A stretch of 64,000 nt of DNA from UBA4207 sp964352405 (lineage in GTDB: Bacteria > Bdellovibrionota > Bacteriovoracia > Bacteriovoracales > Bacteriovoracaceae). Shown here in pieces: positions 1-8,590 of this stretch (the stretch's first letter is position 1; each line of letters begins with the position of its first letter). Made by a program: the position numbers and the translations under genes. Location: contig CAYGRY010000001.1 in the NCBI GenBank assembly GCA_964352405.1, forward strand, positions 62,001-126,000, written 5' to 3'. Under the pieces are notes generated by a model. That model saw nothing but the letters and a program-made list of their open reading frames with translations, was not told the DNA's origin and made no database searches.

Positions 1-120
1 AAAAATCAAACTCAATGTAAGTTTTTTTGATGGATGATTAGAAGGGAGTAAATCTTCAAGAGAATTCGCAAAAGTATAAAGTGGTAACAATAAAAAAAAG
101 ATAAAGAGCAGTTTCTTCAT
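1..120 (-). CDS. Partial exported protein (N-terminus only)
   Basis: Only the first 40 codons lie in the window; the frame is open to base 1. The N-terminus is a typical signal peptide: two lysines after the Met, a Leu/Phe-rich core and an Ala-Asn junction near residue 18-19. Its ATG (120-118) overlaps the TGA (119-117) of the gene before it in an ATGA arrangement, so translation is probably coupled. It is the third gene of an operon with the next two entries. The product is exported; its function cannot be told from this fragment. Confidence 0.75.
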   Translation of the reverse strand, partial: MKKLLFIFFLLLPLYTFANSLEDLLPSNHPSKKLTLSLIF

Positions 121-1058
121 TTATCTTCCGGTCTATTATCTGTCACTTTGAGTAAGCCCGTTTCTAACGCTTTGATGACATCTTGGACAAATTGTCTGAC
201 AAGGTTAAGTTCAAGATTATTCAAAAGCCTTGTAAGGGTCCGTCTCATCTCATCTAAGAATCTAGAGTTTTGTCCTCCACTTGAAACAAATTCAGTTGAA
301 GGCAACTCATCTAATAAGCGTTTTAAAATATTCCCAACAAAGCTTAAAGTTGAAGTTTGAATAGCGTGAGAGTATCCAGTCAAAAAGGTATTAATCCCAA
401 TACGACGATATTCACTATCAAAGATACGATAGCTCTTTTCATCCCACTCAACAGTCGTTCTAAAGTCAGGAAATCCCATTGTCACATTAAAGCTAAAACC
501 ATCATGAGAATATTGGGCGTTATAACCTTTAACAAGGTATTGCCAGCGGTTATCTTCTTTATACAAATCAAGGATTGATTGGTTCAAGAATTTAAAGGAG
601 CTGATATCTCCAAAATGTCGCCATTCAAAAATATTAACGCCATGACCATCTTTGAAGAGATAACGAGATAACTTAGCCGGAAAAGAGCCTTCCAAATAAT
701 CACTGATACTAAATGGAACCTGCTCTTGAGTTAAAAATTGCTCAACTAAGACTGTCTCTTTATCACAACCTCTTAATTCCACTTGATAAGATTTCATGCC
801 GGTAGAGAAAGACAGTGTCGCTAGTGGGCTTTTAGCTGGATAATTTTTTCCGTTGCATTCAATGTCATTAGAAGAAAACCAGATGATCGCTTGATTTGTT
901 CTTGAAGCAATATAGTTTTGTGATAACTCATCCAGTTTAGAGCGTAGAGCGCCTCTATACTCCTCAACAATTGCACTCTCAGTTACAAGGAAATTAGGCT
1001 TTTGAGCAAAAGCCATGCTCGAAGAGAGGAAAATTAAAATGATGACTAGCGCTTTCAC
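117..1058 (-). CDS. Exported protein of unknown function
   Basis: About 313 residues. I place the start at GTG 1058 because that gives a classic signal peptide (short basic start, VIILIFLSSSMAFA core, cleavage near AFA-Q) and lies one base after the upstream stop. An in-frame ATG at 1079 would add seven polar residues in front. I recognise no domain. The mature part is mixed alpha/beta with aromatic-rich segments and a charged, helical C-terminus with Arg-Leu-Leu repeats. It is the middle gene of a coupled three-gene operon of exported proteins, which suggests that they work together in the periplasm or outer membrane. Confidence 0.8.
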   Translation of the reverse strand: MKALVIILIFLSSSMAFAQKPNFLVTESAIVEEYRGALRSKLDELSQNYIASRTNQAIIWFSSNDIECNGKNYPAKSPLATLSFSTGMKSYQVELRGCDKETVLVEQFLTQEQVPFSISDYLEGSFPAKLSRYLFKDGHGVNIFEWRHFGDISSFKFLNQSILDLYKEDNRWQYLVKGYNAQYSHDGFSFNVTMGFPDFRTTVEWDEKSYRIFDSEYRRIGINTFLTGYSHAIQTSTLSFVGNILKRLLDELPSTEFVSSGGQNSRFLDEMRRTLTRLLNNLELNLVRQFVQDVIKALETGLLKVTDNRPEDK

Positions 1059-1059
1059 A

Positions 1060-2451
1060 TTATTCCGAAATAAAGGCATTCGTTTGTGGATTATACCAAA
1101 GATTCTTCTTTAAAAGAGTTGGACCACGAAAGCTTTTAAACTTTAAAGTAAACTTTACGAGTTCTTTATCAATCGCTGCTCTTGGCAATTCATCAAAACG
1201 TATTCCGCTAATCATGAGATTCTCAATCGTGCGAATTGCTTTTTGTTTCATTCCACGCGTTTTGATTTCGATCTCAATATTTTTTTCAATCGTTCCCAAA
1301 CTCGCCATTTTCTTATCCAGATTAAATCCAAGGATACGATCGCCTGAAGCTGTAAATCTAGCATAAGCATCAATACCAGTATCAAGGATTTGCTTAAGAT
1401 CGGGACCAGTTGAGTTCATGGCGGTTCTATCAGTAGGAGTAAAGGTTCCATGAAGGTCTCTAACTCTCATGTCGCGCATGCGATCGATAACACTTTCAAA
1501 TGACAAAGGCTCTGCTCTTACAACGACCATGAGTTTGGATAAGTTCTCGTCCTTACCTCTTTCAACTGATAATAAGCCCCATCCGCGAGTACGTGTGACT
1601 TCATCTGTTGTAGTTGAGACGATGAGATTTGATATTCCACTTAGAAGATAAACTTCAGGATTGGTCACTTCCAATACATTGACGCGATTACTTGCAGGAT
1701 CAATTCCTGGAATTAAAACTCCATATCTAAAGCTGAAGTCTTGAATTTTAATAAGATCGTTTCTTGTACGCTCAATTGAAACTTCGCCGTCAATATTAAG
1801 TCCTACCTTTTCTTCTTTTACTGATCCAGCTGTTGGAGAAATATAGATATTTGAAGTATGTGAAAAATTAATTTCTGCACGATTAGGAATATAGCGAGTT
1901 ACTGTTGTGAGCTTCTTCGTATACTTTTTTACATTTTTAGAACCAAGTGCTGATGCTAAAAGGTTTGTACCAAGCTTAAGTGTTAAGTCTAAGGCCGCAT
2001 TTCCCGTTGAAATAGAAAAGTCTCCACTATCATCACTTGCTGGACCTACACTTTGAAGTGAAGCTGTTAAATTGGTTAGACCAGTTTCTGTTACTCCATA
2101 AACATCAATTGAGATTTGAACCAGACTAGTTGGATCAAAGCTTTCAAAAGTATCTAACGATGGAATGAGTCCTTTAAATCTCTCAAGTAGCTCGTCAGAC
2201 TCAAGCCAAAACCCAATCTCTTTCAAGCTTTCAGCTTCAATATAACCTTCGCTTGGAGTTAGAATTGTTCCAGGAAATAAAATTCGCTCAATCCTTTGAA
2301 TCAACTTGGCTGCTGTTCCATTTTGAACAATATAGGTACATCTTTTTACTGACTGATTACAATCAACAGCACCAGCTGGTCTTTCCAAACCAATTTCTTG
2401 GCTAAACGCAGAGAGTGAAAATAAACAGGTTAAAAGAATGAAAAACTTCAT
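1060..2451 (-). CDS. Exported protein, faintly secretin-like
   Basis: 463 residues with a clear signal peptide (MKFFILLTCLFSLSAFS) and a GAGGAG ribosome site 8 bases before the ATG. Two Cys sit near the mature N-terminus (DCNQSVKRC). The middle holds Ser/Gly/Asp-rich turns followed by alternating hydrophobic strands, including IPNRAEINFSHTSNIYISPTAG and repeated T-V/I-T stretches. This layout recalls the N-domain plus beta-gate part of secretins, but I see no convincing family signature. It is the first gene of the operon, with a 195-base gap upstream that probably holds the promoter. Family assignment is a guess; export is well supported. Confidence 0.8.
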   Translation of the reverse strand: MKFFILLTCLFSLSAFSQEIGLERPAGAVDCNQSVKRCTYIVQNGTAAKLIQRIERILFPGTILTPSEGYIEAESLKEIGFWLESDELLERFKGLIPSLDTFESFDPTSLVQISIDVYGVTETGLTNLTASLQSVGPASDDSGDFSISTGNAALDLTLKLGTNLLASALGSKNVKKYTKKLTTVTRYIPNRAEINFSHTSNIYISPTAGSVKEEKVGLNIDGEVSIERTRNDLIKIQDFSFRYGVLIPGIDPASNRVNVLEVTNPEVYLLSGISNLIVSTTTDEVTRTRGWGLLSVERGKDENLSKLMVVVRAEPLSFESVIDRMRDMRVRDLHGTFTPTDRTAMNSTGPDLKQILDTGIDAYARFTASGDRILGFNLDKKMASLGTIEKNIEIEIKTRGMKQKAIRTIENLMISGIRFDELPRAAIDKELVKFTLKFKSFRGPTLLKKNLWYNPQTNAFISE

Positions 2452-2646
2452 CTGACAAACTCCTCAATTAACAAACACGAAACTATAAAAGTCGGATGAA
2501 GAACTTGAATGGGACAGAGCGCAATTGATACTCATAACGCATTGAATTTATATAAAGAAAAAAAATATAATTTTCATGCACAGCACCGTATTGCTAAAAC
2601 TTTTCTAATGGTAGATTAAATTAAATTTTGAATCAGGATTATACCT

Positions 2647-3021
2647 ATGGAAGAGCAACTTAATGTTTTCGGCAAACCTATCAAGCCATGCTGTAGCGAT
2701 CCGCTTACAGGTTTTTATAGGGATGGTTATTGTCATACCGGTCATGAAGATACTGGTGTCCATACTGTTTGTGTTCAAGCCACTGAAGAATTTTTAGAGT
2801 ATTCAAAATCAAGAGGAAATGATCTTTCAACACCAAGGCCTGAGTTTAATTTTCCGGGAGTAAGACCGGGCGATAAATGGTGCTTATGTGCAGGAAGATG
2901 GGTTGAAGCTTATATGGCGGGTGTCGCTCCCTACGTCGACTTAGAAGCCACCAATGAAGAAACTCTTGCAATTGTTTCAATCGATACATTAATGAGATTC
3001 AATCTTAAAGGTGTACAATGA
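2647..3021 (+). CDS. DUF2237 family protein
   Basis: 124 residues matching the DUF2237 family over its whole length. Visible hallmarks are DPLTGFYRDGYCHTG near residues 19-33, SRGNDLSTPRPEF near 55-67, and GDKWCLCAGRWVEAY near 75-90, with conserved Cys residues that could bind metal or be redox active. The family's biochemical role is not known to me. An AGGA element lies 8 bases before the ATG. It overlaps the next gene by 4 bases (ATGA), so the two are co-translated. Cytoplasmic; no signal or membrane segment. Confidence 0.9.
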   Translation: MEEQLNVFGKPIKPCCSDPLTGFYRDGYCHTGHEDTGVHTVCVQATEEFLEYSKSRGNDLSTPRPEFNFPGVRPGDKWCLCAGRWVEAYMAGVAPYVDLEATNEETLAIVSIDTLMRFNLKGVQ

Positions 3022-3308
3022 TTTATCATCTCGTCGAAAAGAATGTTTGGACTAAAGTTGAAAATGAATATCGTCCCGAAAGTTTAAGTCATGAAGGATT
3101 CATTCATTTTTCCACCATAGAGCAAGTTGATGGTACCTATCAAAGATTCTATTCAAATAAAGATATGTTCCTACTTGTTATCGATGAATCTAAACTTAAA
3201 GCAGAGTTAAAATACGAAGAAGCTGACGGAATGAGTTTCCCTCACCTTTATGGCCCCTTAAACCTGGATGCCATTAAAGAGGTTCAAGATTATAAATACA
3301 ATGGATAA
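3018..3308 (+). CDS. DUF952 family protein
   Basis: 96 residues, the usual size of DUF952 proteins, small ADP-ribosyltransferase-like fold proteins of unknown substrate. Family features visible are the starting IYHLVEKNVW, the GFIHFST motif near residues 31-37, and the C-terminal SFPHLYGPLNLDAI. Start overlaps the DUF2237 gene by 4 bases and its stop overlaps the next start by 8 bases, giving a tightly coupled three-gene operon. Function unknown; cytoplasmic. Confidence 0.88.
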   Translation: MIYHLVEKNVWTKVENEYRPESLSHEGFIHFSTIEQVDGTYQRFYSNKDMFLLVIDESKLKAELKYEEADGMSFPHLYGPLNLDAIKEVQDYKYNG

Positions 3309-4041
3309 TCTTCATACGCTCTTACTGGTCAGCAGTTCTTTTTTCACTTCAATAATTTCTGCAACAGTTGGGATGGCGGGAGGAACAGTTCTACTTTCCA
3401 TCATGCTTTTGTTTTTGCAGCCTTCAGTCGTCATTCCCTTACATGCAGGCAACCAGCTCATCTCAAATTTTTCTCGCTGCTGGTTACTTAGAGATCATAT
3501 TAAATGGAAGTTTTTTACTCCCTTTGCCGTAGCCTCGGTCTTTGGAAATATCTTTGCTGCCATACTGATAAAAGACACTCTTGATCTAGCACATGGAACA
3601 ATCTTTATCGCTCTTATGATTTTATATTCAGTCTTTAAGCCTGCAAAACTTCCAACTTTCACTCCGAAAGGAAAAGGCTTTTTTGCCATTGGTTTATTTA
3701 TAGGATTTTTAGGGATGTTTATTGGTGCTACCGGTCTCATTTTGGGTATGGCCTTTGTTCGAGATGATCTCAATAAAGAAGAAATTTTGGCCACCCAAGG
3801 CTCGATGCAAACTTTAAATCATCTTTTAAAAATTTTAGGGTTTTTATGGTTAGGTTTTAATTATGTCCCTTGGTTATTTCCACTTGGATTGATGATGCTT
3901 GCAAGCATCATTGGAACGAACTATGGAGTGAGCCTACTTAAGAATATTTCCGATCATATCTTTAAATTAATTTTCAAAGCAATTCTCGTGATCTCTGCCA
4001 TTCAACTACTGATTAAATGGGCTATAAGAATTTCGGGCTAA
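3301..4041 (+). CDS. TauE/SafE (DUF81) family membrane transporter
   Basis: About 246 residues from the ATG at 3301, which overlaps the upstream stop. An in-frame start at 3268 would lie within the DUF952 gene and gives a polar extension, so I reject it. The protein has about eight hydrophobic segments in two similar halves, each opening with a glycine-rich helix (ISATVGMAGGTVLLS; IGFLGMFIGATGLILG), the pattern of TauE/SafE sulfite or organosulfonate exporters. The substrate is not predictable here. The 3' end overlaps the convergent gene by 20 bases. Confidence 0.85.
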   Translation: MDNLHTLLLVSSSFFTSIISATVGMAGGTVLLSIMLLFLQPSVVIPLHAGNQLISNFSRCWLLRDHIKWKFFTPFAVASVFGNIFAAILIKDTLDLAHGTIFIALMILYSVFKPAKLPTFTPKGKGFFAIGLFIGFLGMFIGATGLILGMAFVRDDLNKEEILATQGSMQTLNHLLKILGFLWLGFNYVPWLFPLGLMMLASIIGTNYGVSLLKNISDHIFKLIFKAILVISAIQLLIKWAIRISG

Positions 4042-4489
4042 TTGTGTGAAGCATTCGAACCGGTATTTGTGATTCGATATCTTCGCCTCTGACAAAGCCA
4101 CATCCTAAAGCAAATCCATGGCGTTTAAGGATAACAAAACCTTTATCAAGTTCTCGTCCCAAGTCCGGGATGAGTTTTTTATCTAAGATGAGTTGAAACT
4201 GCTGCGTTGTTAAATCAATAACATTCTTATTAAGCATTCGACCAAAACGTTGTATAAAAACTGTTGTTGGTTTTGGCGGATTTTTATCACCGTTAAAGGC
4301 CCTAAGACCTCTTTTTTCAATAAATGAATCTTGTGGGCTAAACTGCAAAAGATCCTTTGGCATCATCCAAAAATCTCGAGCACTTTTCTCCCATGAGAAC
4401 TGATGCAAAAACGTTGGTTCTAAACCAAAGCGGCTTTCCATATATTGAACTAACCCATCTAGCTCATCATTGCTTAATAAATGTCGCAA
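4022..4489 (-). CDS. PUA/NIP7-like RNA-binding protein, C-terminal partner of RsmF-type methyltransferase
   Basis: 155 residues from a TTG start. The only in-frame Met that could replace it is at residue 17. The N-terminal part (LSNDELDGLVQYMESRFGL) resembles the pre-PUA helix region, and the C-terminal half (KGFVILKRHGFALGCGFVRG then IPVRML) looks like the PUA-like domain that follows the catalytic domain in RsmF/Nop2 enzymes. It lies directly behind the catalytic ORF in the +1 frame and overlaps it by 23 bases. So what is usually one roughly 470-residue protein is encoded here as two overlapping ORFs. I infer that they act together on rRNA or tRNA. Frameshift fusion is possible but not shown. 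Confidence 0.7.
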   Translation of the reverse strand: MRHLLSNDELDGLVQYMESRFGLEPTFLHQFSWEKSARDFWMMPKDLLQFSPQDSFIEKRGLRAFNGDKNPPKPTTVFIQRFGRMLNKNVIDLTTQQFQLILDKKLIPDLGRELDKGFVILKRHGFALGCGFVRGEDIESQIPVRMLHTISPKFL

Positions 4490-5411
4490 AGAAAAACCCC
4501 CATGAATTAAAACGATGAGGATAAATCCTCTTCGTTAATTTTATTGTTGGATCAAAAGTCATCTCTTTAAATTGATGAATCCCATCTTCCCAAGGCCCAT
4601 CAATATTCATCTCGATTAAGCTCATTGAAGGATGCCTTTTCAAAAAGCCATCAATTTGCATTTCATTTTCTTCTGGATCATAAGTACATGTCGAATAAAC
4701 TAATCGCCCATCTGGCTTTAAAAGCTCAATACTGCGATCGAGCAATTTTCGTTGCGATCGCTGCAGCGTATTTCTGTACTCGTCATTGCGATTATAATCA
4801 AAAGCCCTGGACCAGCTTCCTCTTAAACTCCCCTCACCTGAGCAAGGACCATCAAGAAGAATCTTATCAAATAAACCTATATCTGGTATTTTTTCACCAT
4901 AGAAGTTAGTACATTGTGTATTAGTCACACCCATTCGATCTAATGATGATTTTAAAATTCTTCGTCGTGCATTACTTGGCTCGTTAGCAATTAAAACACC
5001 AGTGTCATTCATTTTCTCTGCAATAAGAAAGCTTTTACCACCAGGGGCTGCACACATATCAAGAATAACTTCATGAGGTTTTGGATCAAGCGCCATCACC
5101 GGAATAAAGCTACTAGCACCAAGCATATAATAAAGGCCTATATGATGCTCCCAAAGACCACCAACAATTGCCCTTGGAGCATTAATCTCAAAACAGTCTT
5201 TAACCCAATTGACTTTTTTAACGCTTTCAAAAGCACCATCGTTTAGATGCCTATCTAGAAATTGATTAAACTCAGCCTCACTACATTTAAGAGAGTTTCT
5301 TTTCACGAATACAGGAGGAAGAGAGGCCTGAACTTGCATAAATTGATCAAAGTCAGGAATGAAATCCTTATAAGTACTGAAATAGACTGGAGAGAGATAA
5401 GGTTTAGCCAT
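4467..5411 (-). CDS. RsmB/RsmF-type RNA m5C methyltransferase, catalytic part
   Basis: 314 residues. SAM-dependent cytosine-C5 RNA methyltransferase: motif I is DMCAAPGGK (near 118-126), motif IV has the catalytic-cycle Cys in DGPCSGEG, and motif VI has the nucleophile in STCTYDPEENE. An N-terminal RNA-binding helical part precedes the Rossmann domain. It ends at the usual end of the catalytic domain (WGFFFATF), and the PUA-like part follows in a separate overlapping frame. The target is probably 16S rRNA as for RsmF/YebU, but that is inference. A second enzyme of this family is encoded at 10861-11814. Confidence 0.92.
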   Translation of the reverse strand: MAKPYLSPVYFSTYKDFIPDFDQFMQVQASLPPVFVKRNSLKCSEAEFNQFLDRHLNDGAFESVKKVNWVKDCFEINAPRAIVGGLWEHHIGLYYMLGASSFIPVMALDPKPHEVILDMCAAPGGKSFLIAEKMNDTGVLIANEPSNARRRILKSSLDRMGVTNTQCTNFYGEKIPDIGLFDKILLDGPCSGEGSLRGSWSRAFDYNRNDEYRNTLQRSQRKLLDRSIELLKPDGRLVYSTCTYDPEENEMQIDGFLKRHPSMSLIEMNIDGPWEDGIHQFKEMTFDPTIKLTKRIYPHRFNSWGFFFATFIKQ

Positions 5412-5490
5412 TTGAGGATTATAGACAAAAGACCCTTAGACGGCTATCTTGAACGCTTTTATTTAAGCAAAATTTCATCCGAGAATTACT

Positions 5491-6225
5491 ATGAAAGGTA
5501 CATTTTTTCAAAAACCATTTGAATTCAATTTAGATGTACCTGGTGAACAATGGTTTCAAGGTCAAGAGCTTAAGGGAACCCTAAGTGTGACTAACCATGC
5601 ACCTTCGAATGATCAATTTCCAGAAAATCTTGGAATTGCCCTTGCCATCGGAAAAAACAAAAAAGTTAAGGCCAAAAGCCCTGACGCTTTTGATATTGTT
5701 GAAACGGTTCCTCTATCAAGTAGTGACCATATCAATTTTAACTTTAAGCTACCAATCAACGGTCCAATCTCTGACAAAACTCAAAGTTACTACTTAGTGT
5801 ATGGAGATCTTGCGGCCAAAGAAGGACATCTTCAGCTTAACGTTGATTCCTCTCTAACGTTTAAACCACTTCTTGATGTGCTTGATATTTTTTTTAGATT
5901 TAAACTTAAAGAGAAGAAATTTAGTAAGAAAAGTATTGAGTTTAAATTTATTGCTCCTGATGCCAAGGAGTTTAAGCAATTAGACACTTTAGTTTTGAAT
6001 ATGTCGGAGGAAGAAGACTTAACCATTCATATCGATGCGACATTCAATCTGAAAAATGTTGGTATCACTGACGGAAATGTTGCCGTTCAGAAAACGAAGG
6101 CTACAAAGAAATTACAATTAACAGCTAAAGATTATCTTTTTCAAAAAGACTCTCCTAATCAAGATGCAATCAGGAAAGTCTTTCAAAGTCTTTTTGACGA
6201 TATTTCGCCAAATAAATTTTTCTAA
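5491..6225 (+). CDS. Unknown cytoplasmic protein, possibly arrestin-like beta-sandwich
   Basis: 244 residues with no signal or membrane segment. The opening (FNLDVPGEQWFQGQELKGTLSVTNH) followed by alternating strands resembles the start of arrestin-like/Spo0M-like beta-sandwich proteins, where a PGE..-G..-G pattern precedes the first strand pair. The resemblance is weak. The C-terminal half is Lys-rich with a helical end (DAIRKVFQSLFDDI). It stands alone, with its stop adjacent to the convergent hydrolase gene. I cannot assign a function. Confidence 0.7.
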   Translation: MKGTFFQKPFEFNLDVPGEQWFQGQELKGTLSVTNHAPSNDQFPENLGIALAIGKNKKVKAKSPDAFDIVETVPLSSSDHINFNFKLPINGPISDKTQSYYLVYGDLAAKEGHLQLNVDSSLTFKPLLDVLDIFFRFKLKEKKFSKKSIEFKFIAPDAKEFKQLDTLVLNMSEEEDLTIHIDATFNLKNVGITDGNVAVQKTKATKKLQLTAKDYLFQKDSPNQDAIRKVFQSLFDDISPNKFF

Positions 6226-7002
6226 TTATTGAAGAACTTTATTTAAAAAAGTTAATGATTTAGACCAAGAGTCTGTATCTGCTTTTTCATCATAAGCTAC
6301 TGGAAGATTCCACTTCTTTCCAACTTCATTAGATTCAGGGTTTGTAAAAGCATGAAGCGCACCTGGATAGTCTACTGATTGATACTTCACTTTTGCAGCT
6401 TTCATTTCCTTGTTAAATCCAACAACTTGAGCTTTTGGTACAAATGGATCTGCTGCACCATTAAATGCAAGAACTTCACCTTTGATTTTTCCTCTTTTAG
6501 CACTTTTACCAAAAGGAGAAAGTGTACCGTGATAGCTAATCACTCCATCAAGATCAAAGCCTGCTCTGGCCATATGAAGGACCAAGCCTCCACCGAAGCA
6601 ATAACCAATAGCTGCAATTTTATTTTGATCAACATTTGGAAGAGACTTAACGTAGTTTAAAGCAGCCTGGAAACGTTTCTCAGCTGTCTTCATATTGGCA
6701 TAAACGGCACCTGATAACTCACCAGCTTCTTTAGGATTGTCAGTCGTTTTACCTTCACCATACATATCAAGAGCAAAAGCGACGTAACCTTCTTTAGCAA
6801 GCATATCAGCTCTCATTCTAGCGTAATCGTTTTGTCCCCACCATTCATGGATAACAATAACTGCAGGCTTTTTGCCATCAGTATTTTTAGGTGTAGCAAG
6901 ATAGCCTTGATAATCTTTGCCATCAATTTTGTAATTTACGCTCTTAGATGTACTAGCGCATGAAACAGAAAGAAATAATGTGATAAGTAATAATAATTTC
7001 AT
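6226..7002 (-). CDS. Dienelactone-hydrolase-family lipoprotein
   Basis: About 258 residues from ATG 7002, preceded by GGAG at a good distance; the longer in-frame start at 7032 lacks this. A lipoprotein-type signal ends at LSVSC. The hydrolase domain is the alpha/beta DLH family: nucleophile Cys in GYCFGGG, acidic residue in FNGAADPFV, His in ALHAF. DLH enzymes open lactones or cleave esters; the natural substrate is unknown. Anchoring in the envelope is uncommon for this mostly cytoplasmic family, and suggests action on external substrates. Confidence 0.88.
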   Translation of the reverse strand: MKLLLLITLFLSVSCASTSKSVNYKIDGKDYQGYLATPKNTDGKKPAVIVIHEWWGQNDYARMRADMLAKEGYVAFALDMYGEGKTTDNPKEAGELSGAVYANMKTAEKRFQAALNYVKSLPNVDQNKIAAIGYCFGGGLVLHMARAGFDLDGVISYHGTLSPFGKSAKRGKIKGEVLAFNGAADPFVPKAQVVGFNKEMKAAKVKYQSVDYPGALHAFTNPESNEVGKKWNLPVAYDEKADTDSWSKSLTFLNKVLQ

Positions 7003-7055
7003 CGTTGACTCCATTTTTAGTGAACTCAACAATCATGACTTATTTTTCTATGACG

Positions 7056-8525
7056 TCAATCAATGGGTCTAAAAAGTCTATGAAACTTTGCGTCTTTTTT
7101 CTTTGTTTCATACACAACCATATCTCTTTTTTTAAATTCATCGAGTGCTCTAAACATCTCTTTAAATGTCATTGGTCGACCAAGAGAAAGTTCTTGATCA
7201 ATCAACTCTTGTTGCAGTACTTCAGCGACCTCTTCCAAAACCACGAAGAGCTTGAGTTGTTTAGGTTTCATATTCAAAGGAAACTTTTCACGTACAGTAC
7301 GACTTAAGATCGGTACTCTTCGCATTGCAAAACCCATAATCGCTTGAGCGCTCATGCCAAAGCTTGGCTTAAAATAATAGCCATCACTTTCCATCCATTC
7401 CATCATTTTGGTCAAGACAGCATCTTTTTGACGTGTGTCTGTCATTTTGGCAGGATTTCTCCACTCTGCCACAATTTCAAAATTAGGATCAAATTCAGTA
7501 TCACCTGGGCCAAAAGTCAAAAAGGTATCGATATTATCTTTATCCACATCGATACCAATTTGTTCTAAAAACTTAAGTAGTCCTGGATTAAACTTAGTTT
7601 TATTAAGTGGAATATCGAGAGTTCCACCACTAGCGACTTCATAGCCTTCGTAGACGACTTCAGAACAAAATAGATCCTCATGGTCTTTATAATTCATTCC
7701 AAAGTCATATTGAATATTCTTTCTGCGATTGGTTGAATGATTTTTGACTCTTTCATAAATATGTTTTGCTGCTCGATGAGCTAAGTCCTCATCGCCATTA
7801 AATCGAAGAAGAACGCTTCTAGCATTTCTTTCATCTAGATGAGCCTGAAATTCTTTAGAGACTGAGCCGATTTCAATATGGGCTTCAGTTGTGTGAAGCT
7901 CTCCCTGGTCATCTTTATAAACCATGGTGAGATGACTAAACTGAGCATCAATATCACCAATTCTAGCAATAGCGGCCGACGTATAGGCGTTACCTCTAGA
8001 AATAATCACATCGCCAGACTTCAAGTCTTTCCAATCTCTAAACGTAAACTTAGGGTTTGTAATAAAGTACGGAGCTTTACCTTCGAAAGTCACATAACCA
8101 GTGCTATCCAATTTTTCATTTGTGCGTCCTTCAAGATGTTCAACTAAGTAGTCTTCGAGATAGCGAAGGCCTCTATAAACATTACGAGTCTCTTTAAAAC
8201 ATTCATAGGCATCACCTTGTGCCTGACCGATAGTCGTCGCCTGCTCTTTCATGGCCAGACGAATTTCAAAAGATAAACCAACAATTCTTTCAAGGTCGCG
8301 TTCATGAAAACTTTCAAGATCAACTTCTTCCCAATCTAGTGAAAACAACTTTTGATAATAATATGGAACAACTTCAAGACATTCCTTAACGCTTGTTAAG
8401 GGTGTTTGAACTCTTCTACTAAACTGTTCGATCAAGCCTTTTAAGTCTGAGCTTTCAGAAGCAGGCTTTCTTGTAGGTTGGCAGGCAGAGGTAATGATTA
8501 AGACAATAATAATTAGTTTTTTCAT
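7056..8525 (-). CDS. YiiX/YebB-like NlpC/P60-type cysteine hydrolase, lipoprotein
   Basis: 489 residues. The N-terminal signal ends in ITSAC, so the protein is probably a lipoprotein. After about 150 helical residues comes a permuted papain-fold (Peptidase_C92/YiiX-like) domain: LKSGDVIISRG near the domain start, then FSHLTMVYKD with the candidate His, an acidic strand (HTTEAHIEIG), and DLFCSEVVYEGYE with the candidate Cys. The C-terminal 130 residues are helical. The family includes envelope amidases, thioesterases and peptidases; the substrate is not known. It is the sole gene between two unrelated neighbours. Confidence 0.85.
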   Translation of the reverse strand: MKKLIIIVLIITSACQPTRKPASESSDLKGLIEQFSRRVQTPLTSVKECLEVVPYYYQKLFSLDWEEVDLESFHERDLERIVGLSFEIRLAMKEQATTIGQAQGDAYECFKETRNVYRGLRYLEDYLVEHLEGRTNEKLDSTGYVTFEGKAPYFITNPKFTFRDWKDLKSGDVIISRGNAYTSAAIARIGDIDAQFSHLTMVYKDDQGELHTTEAHIEIGSVSKEFQAHLDERNARSVLLRFNGDEDLAHRAAKHIYERVKNHSTNRRKNIQYDFGMNYKDHEDLFCSEVVYEGYEVASGGTLDIPLNKTKFNPGLLKFLEQIGIDVDKDNIDTFLTFGPGDTEFDPNFEIVAEWRNPAKMTDTRQKDAVLTKMMEWMESDGYYFKPSFGMSAQAIMGFAMRRVPILSRTVREKFPLNMKPKQLKLFVVLEEVAEVLQQELIDQELSLGRPMTFKEMFRALDEFKKRDMVVYETKKKDAKFHRLFRPID

Positions 8526-8590
8526 GCTCTTTTTTCGGCATAAATAAAGAAATGATTGAATCCTTTAGAGCGATAAGACTAAAATGCCAT

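Noticed and set aside
3495..3794. Open frame of about 99 codons on the minus strand inside the TauE/SafE gene
   Set aside because: It lies wholly antisense to a well-supported membrane transporter gene, has no ribosome site, and its Lys/Pro-rich translation is what membrane-protein codons give in reverse.
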